NCBI GenBank assembly: GCA_040902585.1
Contig: JBBDXA010000169.1
Span: 1 to 20,203 of the forward strand
Source: JBBDXA01 sp040902585
Lineage (GTDB): Bacteria > Planctomycetota > Phycisphaerae > Phycisphaerales > Phycisphaeraceae
Direction of reading: 5' to 3'
Length of the DNA stretch: 20,203 nucleotides
Under the pieces are notes generated by a model that saw only the letters and a list, made by a program, of their open reading frames with translations, searched no databases and had not been told where the DNA came from. Shown here in pieces: positions 14,783 through 20,203 of this stretch. The stretch's first letter is position 1, and each line of letters starts with the position of its first letter. The translations under genes were made by a program, and so were the position numbers.

Positions 14783-14789
14783 AAAGGAG
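14783..14789 (+). promoter_or_regulatory. Strong ribosome binding site of the HtrA protease gene
   Basis: AAAGGAG lies seven bases before ATG 14797. It is the strongest Shine-Dalgarno site I noted in this window. Confidence 0.8.
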
Positions 14790-14796
14790 TCCTTCG

Positions 14797-16338
14797 ATGA
14801 ATCGAGTAAAATGGTACGGCCCCACGATCGCGCTGCTGGCGACCGTTCTCTGCGTCCTCGTTGCCGGTCCTCACTTCGCCCGCAAGCTGGCGTATGAGTA
14901 CTACGATGCCCGCATTTTTCAGGTCATGGAGAATCAGAAGGCCAACGTATCGCTGGCGAACCTGAGCGAGGCGTTCAAGAACGTCGCCCGTATCGTGGAG
15001 AAGAGCGTGGTGAGCATCACGGTCTACAGCAAACGCCACGCCGCCACCAGCGGTATTCCCGAGGAGCGGCTCCCGCTCCTGCCGCCGAACCGTCGGCCCA
15101 AGGACAAGTCAGAGTTCGATGACTACGACGTGCCGCAACAGTACGGCAGCGGCTCAGGCTGGATCTACGACACCAAGGGCCACATCATCACGAACAACCA
15201 CGTGGTCGACGGGGCGGACCGGATCGTGGTCCGCTTCTACGACGGCTCGGAGCGCGACGCGACGGTCGTCGGCGTGGATACGAAGACGGATGTGGCGGTG
15301 GTCAAGGTGAAGGGTGATGATCTGCTCCACGCCCGCCGCGCCAAGGAACCGGTGGATCAGGGCGAGATCGTCTTCGCCTTCGGCTCGCCGTTCCGCTTCG
15401 ACTTTTCCATGAGCCAGGGCATTGTCTCGGCCAAGGGCCGGCAGCTTGGCATCCTGCGCGGGGCCCAGGGCTATGAGAATTTCATTCAGACGGATGCGGC
15501 GATCAACCCCGGCAACTCCGGCGGCCCGCTGACGAATATCTACGGCGAAGTGGTCGGCATGAACACCGCCATCGCCAGCCGCACCGGCGCGTACAACGGT
15601 CTGGGCTTTGCCATTCCAATCAAGATGGTCGAGGTCGTGGCGGAGCAACTGATCGAGAGCGGCAAGGTCAGCCGCGGCTACCTGGGCGTGTTCATTCGCG
15701 ACCTGACGCCGCAGCTTGGGCGCAGCTTCGGGTTCGAGGGCAAAGGCGTGCTGGTGGAGCAGCCGATCGAAGGCAGCCCGGGCGCGAAGGCGGGCATGCT
15801 GCGCGGCGATATCGTCACCAAAGTGAACGGCGTGGAGGTGACCACGGCCGACGAGCTTCGCAACTACGTCGCGTCGCTGAAGCCCGGCACGAAGGTGGCG
15901 GTCGATATGTACCGGTTGGAGAAACCTTCCGACACCAAGGGCAAGATGGTCACGATCGATCTGGTCGTCGGCGAACAGCCTGACGCCGCGGCAATCGCCC
16001 GCATCACGCCGGGTACGACGCCGCCAGGCGCGGACGATGGCAGCAAGACGCTGGGCAAGCTTGGCATTGACGTGGAAGACTTTGCTGAGGCGACGGCCCT
16101 TCGTCTGGGCGTTAAGTTCGTGCCGGGCGTGATCGTCACGAAGGTGCGTGCCGGCTCGGTCGCCGAGGCCGCGGACATGCGCGTGCAGCAGGTGATCGTC
16201 GATGTGCAGGGCAAGCCGGTGGCGAACGTGAAGCAGTTCATAGCGGAACTGGGCAAGCACGACCTTGAGAAGGGCGTGCGCATCAGCGTGCTCGACGGCG
16301 ACACGCCGCGGTATGTGTTCCTTGAGTTGTCGAAGTAG
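14797..16338 (+). CDS. HtrA/DegP-family serine protease with two PDZ domains
   Basis: Periplasmic quality-control protease (S1C family), 513 residues. An N-terminal hydrophobic segment (about 9-24, IALLATVLCVLVAG) is a membrane anchor or signal peptide. The trypsin-like domain carries the full triad: His135 in TNNHVVDG, Asp165 in TDVAVVKV and Ser241 in NPGNSGGPL. PDZ1 (about 293-395) begins RGYLGVFIRDL; PDZ2 (about 415-510) includes PGVIVTKVRAGSVAEAADM. A Pro/Arg-rich linker (86-112) precedes the protease core, at the position of the DegP LA loop. The start is fixed by AAAGGAG. It diverges from pyrD and is followed after 37 bp by a toxin-antitoxin pair. DegQ and DegS are alternatives; two PDZ domains argue against DegS. 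Confidence 0.93.
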   Translation: MNRVKWYGPTIALLATVLCVLVAGPHFARKLAYEYYDARIFQVMENQKANVSLANLSEAFKNVARIVEKSVVSITVYSKRHAATSGIPEERLPLLPPNRRPKDKSEFDDYDVPQQYGSGSGWIYDTKGHIITNNHVVDGADRIVVRFYDGSERDATVVGVDTKTDVAVVKVKGDDLLHARRAKEPVDQGEIVFAFGSPFRFDFSMSQGIVSAKGRQLGILRGAQGYENFIQTDAAINPGNSGGPLTNIYGEVVGMNTAIASRTGAYNGLGFAIPIKMVEVVAEQLIESGKVSRGYLGVFIRDLTPQLGRSFGFEGKGVLVEQPIEGSPGAKAGMLRGDIVTKVNGVEVTTADELRNYVASLKPGTKVAVDMYRLEKPSDTKGKMVTIDLVVGEQPDAAAIARITPGTTPPGADDGSKTLGKLGIDVEDFAEATALRLGVKFVPGVIVTKVRAGSVAEAADMRVQQVIVDVQGKPVANVKQFIAELGKHDLEKGVRISVLDGDTPRYVFLELSK

Positions 16339-16375
16339 TCAGCCGGGCGATTCACCCCTGTATGGTGTGCATGAA

Positions 16376-16663
16376 ATGACTGTCTCTTTTGAAATCCCGC
16401 CGAATATTGAAGCCGCCTTGCAATCAGGTGGCGTTGACGTGGGCAATGCCGCGCGCCAGGCCTTTCTGATTGACCTGTTCCGCCAGGGACGCGTCACGCA
16501 TCGTCAACTGAGCGAGGCCTTGGGGTTGGATCGCCATGAGACGAATGCCTTTTTGAAAGAGCATCAGGTGTTTGAGGGCAGTGTCACCTCATCTGAACTG
16601 GAGGCGGACCGATCGACCCTCGATCGAGTCCTCGGTACTCCTGATCGATCACGCGAAGCATGA
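16376..16663 (+). CDS. UPF0175 family antitoxin
   Basis: Small protein of 95 residues: MTVSFEIPPNIEAAL, then a helical segment ARQAFLIDLFRQGRVTHRQL and SEALGLDRHETNAFLKEHQV. This is the UPF0175 pattern, a small DNA-binding-like fold in which the ALGLDRHETNAFLKEH region looks like a helix-turn-helix. UPF0175 proteins are commonly encoded just upstream of DUF3368 PIN-domain toxins, as here. ATG 16376 is the start that gives the family N-terminus; no strong ribosome site precedes it, and its stop overlaps the toxin start as ATGA. It begins 37 bp after htrA, so its promoter would lie in the htrA 3' end or be shared. The antitoxin role is inferred from family pairing. Confidence 0.85.
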   Translation: MTVSFEIPPNIEAALQSGGVDVGNAARQAFLIDLFRQGRVTHRQLSEALGLDRHETNAFLKEHQVFEGSVTSSELEADRSTLDRVLGTPDRSREA

Positions 16664-17145
16664 TCGTCGTGGCGGACAGTTCGCCGTTGATTGTTCTGGT
16701 CAACATCGGCCACGTGGACGTCCTGCCGCGACTGTTCGGCAGACTCTTGATCCCCTCTCAGGTTTCGGATGAACTTGCGGCACTTAATCGGCCGGCGGCA
16801 GTGAGGGAGTTCATTCGACTGAAGCCGGACTGGCTTGAAATTCGGGACCCTGCGGTGATTGAGAGAATTGCCGGTCTGCATGCAGGCGAAACTTCGGCGA
16901 TCAGGCTTGCAGTCGAACTCAAAGCTGACCTTCTGGTCATAGACGAACGAGCAGGTCGCAAGGTTGCATCGGAGCGCGGGATCGCCGTGGTCGGGACTGT
17001 CGGCATACTGGAACGTGCGGCCGACTTGGGATTGATCGACCTCGCAATCGCGTATGACCGCATCAAATGCACTGATTTCTGGGTCAATCCGCAGCTTCTT
17101 GATGAGAGCCTCCAGAGGCATCACGCTCGCCTCGGCGGGCCGTAG
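16660..17145 (+). CDS. DUF3368 PIN-domain toxin (putative ribonuclease)
   Basis: PIN-like nuclease of 161 residues, predicted to cut RNA when freed from its antitoxin. DUF3368 landmarks: MIVVADSSPLIVL with metal ligand Asp6, Glu38 in PSQVSDEL, Glu77 in HAGETSAI, and Asp95 in LLVIDERAGR, so all expected acidic residues are present and the toxin looks intact. It starts inside the antitoxin stop (ATGA overlap), implying translational coupling. A short GGGCC/GGCCC hairpin spans its stop codon (17137-17149) before the convergent cyclase gene. The cellular RNA target is unknown. Confidence 0.88.
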   Translation: MIVVADSSPLIVLVNIGHVDVLPRLFGRLLIPSQVSDELAALNRPAAVREFIRLKPDWLEIRDPAVIERIAGLHAGETSAIRLAVELKADLLVIDERAGRKVASERGIAVVGTVGILERAADLGLIDLAIAYDRIKCTDFWVNPQLLDESLQRHHARLGGP

Positions 17146-17163
17146 GCCCCTGGCAGTGACGAG

Positions 17164-20100
17164 CTACTTCTCCGTCAGCACAATCGTCCCGTCAAAACTG
17201 GAGCGCGGCTTGCGTTTCAACTGCTCGCACTCCATCTGATACAGCAGCGTCAGTTTGCTCGCGCCGAAGTTCACATCCAGTTCCGCGACGCGGCCGAGGC
17301 AGGCGTCAAAATCGCCCTTGGTGAAGGTGTCGACCATCTGCTGCGTCAGCTTCACCAGCAGCTTCTGCTTGGCACCGGCATCTTCGCGGTAGCACAGCGG
17401 CTCGTAGACCATCTCGCCCGCGCTGACGCCGACGACCTGGAGCTTGGCGACCGGTCGAAGCAAAAACAGTTCCCTGCACAGTTCAGCGGCGCGGGCGTTG
17501 ATGAGCACGAGCGAGCCCATCGCCTTGTTGGCGCTTTCCAGTCGTGCGGAGAAGTTCACGACGGGGCCCAGCACGGTGTAGTCAGCCGCGTCGATGGAGC
17601 CTGCGTTGCCCACGACCATGCGTCCCGTCGCCACGCCTGCCCGCATCTTCACCGATGGCAGTCCTTGCGAGCTCAAGTGATCGTTGAACTCCACCATCGC
17701 GTTCTGCATGCGCAGCACCGTGGACACAGCATCGATCGCATGCAGATGATTGTCGTACGGCGCGCCGAAGAAAAACATGATGCCGTCGCCGAGGAACTTG
17801 TTCAGAAGACCGCGTCGGTCGAACGGCTTGGACTCGTCGCGGATGAGCTTGACCATGCGGCCCATGTAGTCATTGAGCATGGGCACGGTCCGCTCCTGGA
17901 GCTTTTCACTGAGCGTGGTGAAGCCCGCCAGGTCGGTGAAGACGACGCTCATCTCGCGCACCTGCCCGTCGAGCCGGACCTTCTCGCGGTGCTCGATGAC
18001 GTAATTCACCAGGGCGGGATCGACGTAGCTGCGGAACTTGCCTTCGATGTGCTTTCGCGCCGCCTGTTCGACGATGAAGCGCACGAGCGTGCAGCCGATG
18101 TAGACCACAGCGATGGTGAGCAGGGGCCCGGCCGCGCCGATGACGAGGTTGTGATAATCAAAGAGGAAGACGCCGTTGAATACGGCGTACAGCGCGCCCA
18201 TCATCAGGCAGATGAGCAGGGCGTTGAACGGGCTCAGGACGATGACGATGGCGGTGATGGCGATGCCCATCACGAGCGTGATGGCGCGGGTGATCCAGGG
18301 CGAAGGCTTGGTCCAGAAGTCGCCGGTCATGAAAGCGCTGAAGAGCACGCCATGCACCAGCGGTCCGGGGGTGCTCGAATACAAACTGGTCGAGACCACG
18401 TCCTGCCTTCCCACCGCGGTCCATCCGACGATGACGGCGCGGCCTTCCAGGTCGGCCCTGAGCCGTTGCCGCTGACGATCGAGCGAATCCTTCAACCGCA
18501 ATGTTTCCTCCGCCAGCCGGGGCAGAATGCGGGCGGCTTCGATCGTGAGAGTCATGTCCAGGCGGTGGTCGTCGGGCAAGGTGGAGAGAACCTCATCGAT
18601 CTCCTTCTGGCTCGCCGTGTGCAATCCGCTGGTGGCGGAGGAAACTTCATCGGCCTTCGTGTCGGGGTCGACTTTGTAGAGCTTTTCGATGCGATCCACG
18701 AGCGACCGCAGGTCGTCAATCGTCGGCGGATTGCGCTCCATCGGGCCTATCTCGTGGTCCGCCACCCACTTGAGGATCTGCTTCAGGGCGATCGTCATGC
18801 GATCCACGTTGCGGCGCAGGCGGTCTTCCGCTTCGAGCACCTGCCAGATGATGAAGGCAGGCAGTTGCTGCTTGCCCTCCTGATACCGGCCGAAGTCGAA
18901 CATGGTCACCCAGCCATGCTCCTGCGTGCTGCCGAACCACGGGACATACATGTGCATGCCGCAGGTGAAGCCGGCCCCTTTGACGTAATGATTGAAAACA
19001 GGAATCACGCGTCGCGTGCCGTCGGGCAGCGGAAGGACCATCGTGTCGGGCGTGAGCTCGATCTTGTTGATGTCCACGCCCAGCGTCGCGCAGGCGAGCA
19101 TGAGCGCGAACTGCGGATACAGCCGGCCTTCGCACTCCTGCCAGAGTGAAACGGTGCGGACCACGCCGTCCTGATCTCCGTTGTAGTCCACGAAGCTGGT
19201 GGAACTGATCGCTTCGCTGAGCGAAGGCACCGGCGCCAGGTTCTGCTGCACGGGCAGGATCAGCGGAAGGCCCGGCGGCAGGGGACGCGACAGGCGGCGC
19301 AGGTGATAAAACGAAGTCGCCAGGTTGTAGTAGGTTCGCAACTGTCCCGGTGGGAGTTTGTCGGCCACGTCCGTGCGCTTGCCGAATATCTCGGCGATGA
19401 CTTCCTCCTCCGTCGCCAGCGGCCTCCGCGGAATGTGGACCCAGTAAGGCAGCGCGAAAAAATCCAGGGCCGCCTGCGCGGGGAGGAAGGCTTCATCACT
19501 CTGACCCGGTGCCAGGCCCTGTCCCTCCTGACGTTCGGCATGATTGCGGATGGTCCGGGCGATGCGCGTGTACATCGCGAGGTTGCGGCCGGCGCGGAAG
19601 GCGCTGGCCAGGTCCTGCTGCGTCGCCCAGGTGTGACCCTGCTCCTTGAGCCGGTCGCGCACCTGATCCTGATCCAGCGTCAGGTCGTCGATCAGGATGC
19701 GGGCGATGGCGTTCTCCAAAGGCGGAATGTCGCTCACGTTCTTGAAGCTGGCCGGCAGCATCACCTTCCCGAAGGCGCGAACCGCGTTGGCGAAATTCAG
19801 GTTGTGATCGATCTGCTCGAACCGCCCTGACATGAGCACCAGCGGCGGTCGCGGCGGACGCAATTCCAGATGATCCACCTTTGCGTCCAAAGGAGTGTGA
19901 TCCATCGGCTCCGCTTCGGCGAACAGCACGTCGAACCCGATCGCCGCCGCTCCGGCCAGGTCCATCTCCCGTACCATGTTCGCGATCAGCGTCCGTTTCC
20001 AGGGCCACTGGCCGATCAGTTGCAGCGAGGTGTCGTCGATGTTGATGTGGACGAGCTTGTCCGTCGGCGGAGGCGAGAAGTACTGACACTGCCTGGCGCG

Positions 20101-20203
20101 GATGTCAAAGAGCCACCGCTCCATCGGGCCCAGCGTGCCGTCCCCACCGTTCCAGTCCGCCGCCAGAACCACCAACGTCAGCAGCAGGCCGATGAGGGAA
20201 TTC
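17164..20203 (-). CDS. CHASE2-domain class III adenylate/guanylate cyclase (N-terminus truncated by window edge)
   Basis: Transmembrane signalling cyclase; the frame is open to the right edge, where it reads NSLIGLLLTLVVLAA, a first membrane helix, so the true start is outside. Residues here are counted from a TTG at 20175. A long extracytoplasmic CHASE2 sensor (about 10-610) is followed by three membrane helices (about 631-648, 652-672, 678-697), a linker, and a class III catalytic domain (about 740-925). Metal-binding Asp748 (FTDLAGFT) and Asp797 (FLGDG), Lys793 (a substrate-selecting position) and the transition-state pair Asn874 and Arg878 (NFSAR) are present, so it should be active. Lys793 favours ATP, giving cAMP, but the second base-reading position (DYTV, about 865-868) is ambiguous. 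It converges on the toxin gene with an 18-bp gap. Confidence 0.9.
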   Translation of the reverse strand, partial: NSLIGLLLTLVVLAADWNGGDGTLGPMERWLFDIRARQCQYFSPPPTDKLVHINIDDTSLQLIGQWPWKRTLIANMVREMDLAGAAAIGFDVLFAEAEPMDHTPLDAKVDHLELRPPRPPLVLMSGRFEQIDHNLNFANAVRAFGKVMLPASFKNVSDIPPLENAIARILIDDLTLDQDQVRDRLKEQGHTWATQQDLASAFRAGRNLAMYTRIARTIRNHAERQEGQGLAPGQSDEAFLPAQAALDFFALPYWVHIPRRPLATEEEVIAEIFGKRTDVADKLPPGQLRTYYNLATSFYHLRRLSRPLPPGLPLILPVQQNLAPVPSLSEAISSTSFVDYNGDQDGVVRTVSLWQECEGRLYPQFALMLACATLGVDINKIELTPDTMVLPLPDGTRRVIPVFNHYVKGAGFTCGMHMYVPWFGSTQEHGWVTMFDFGRYQEGKQQLPAFIIWQVLEAEDRLRRNVDRMTIALKQILKWVADHEIGPMERNPPTIDDLRSLVDRIEKLYKVDPDTKADEVSSATSGLHTASQKEIDEVLSTLPDDHRLDMTLTIEAARILPRLAEETLRLKDSLDRQRQRLRADLEGRAVIVGWTAVGRQDVVSTSLYSSTPGPLVHGVLFSAFMTGDFWTKPSPWITRAITLVMGIAITAIVIVLSPFNALLICLMMGALYAVFNGVFLFDYHNLVIGAAGPLLTIAVVYIGCTLVRFIVEQAARKHIEGKFRSYVDPALVNYVIEHREKVRLDGQVREMSVVFTDLAGFTTLSEKLQERTVPMLNDYMGRMVKLIRDESKPFDRRGLLNKFLGDGIMFFFGAPYDNHLHAIDAVSTVLRMQNAMVEFNDHLSSQGLPSVKMRAGVATGRMVVGNAGSIDAADYTVLGPVVNFSARLESANKAMGSLVLINARAAELCRELFLLRPVAKLQVVGVSAGEMVYEPLCYREDAGAKQKLLVKLTQQMVDTFTKGDFDACLGRVAELDVNFGASKLTLLYQMECEQLKRKPRSSFDGTIVLTEK

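Noticed and set aside
17665..19149. 494-codon plus-strand frame opposite the cyclase gene
   Set aside because: Antisense of conserved cyclase and membrane segments; His/Glu/Asp-rich with no motif.
20198..20203. EcoRI site (GAATTC) at the very end of the window as a cloning junction
   Set aside because: A single site at one end may be chance. The coding frame of the cyclase runs cleanly through it, and no vector sequence is visible.

Overview
The window looks like a chromosomal stretch of a GC-rich, LPS-bearing Gram-negative bacterium, most probably a member of the Planctomycetes (Phycisphaerae-like). The pointers are the sigma-70 factor, whose layout resembles a sigma factor type I know from planctomycetes, an OstA/LptD outer-membrane assembly protein, an ISAs1-family transposon end, and GC-rich dispersed palindromes between genes. 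The lineage is an inference from gene style; no rRNA or tRNA is present to confirm it.

Layout from left to right. Positions 1-266 are the end of an ISAs1-type insertion sequence cut by the window edge, with the first 67 codons of its transposase (minus strand). Positions 383-1357 encode an aldo/keto reductase and 1526-2449 a group-2-like sigma-70 factor, both minus strand, separated by an inverted pair of palindromic repeats. A divergent control region (2450-2768) leads into two plus-strand genes: a PmtA-like phospholipid N-methyltransferase (2769-3500) and a large LptD homologue (3573-6617). Both act on the cell envelope.

From 6652 to 14559 everything reads leftward. In transcription order these are pyrD (dihydroorotate dehydrogenase), a small zincin-type metallopeptidase, an RND efflux module (membrane fusion protein, then inner-membrane pump) and an exported M14 carboxypeptidase. 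A sequencing gap (10 N plus 21 C) lies between pyrD and the metallopeptidase. The efflux pair is separated by a 101-bp imperfect palindrome, and a related short element follows the stop codons of both efflux genes. No outer-membrane channel (TolC-type) gene is present.

On the plus strand, 14797-16338 is a membrane-anchored HtrA/DegP protease with two PDZ domains. It is followed by a compact UPF0175/DUF3368 (PIN) toxin-antitoxin pair with an ATGA overlap (16376-17145). The right end (17164 to the edge, minus strand) is a CHASE2-sensor adenylate/guanylate cyclase whose N-terminus runs off the window.

The common theme is envelope biogenesis and surveillance: LPS insertion, phospholipid methylation, periplasmic proteolysis, efflux, an exported carboxypeptidase and a periplasm-sensing cyclase. 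No CRISPR array, phage block or biosynthetic cluster was seen. The most notable non-gene signals are the palindromic repeats, a hairpin abutting the pyrD start codon, and the lack of any ATG at the start of the LptD gene.
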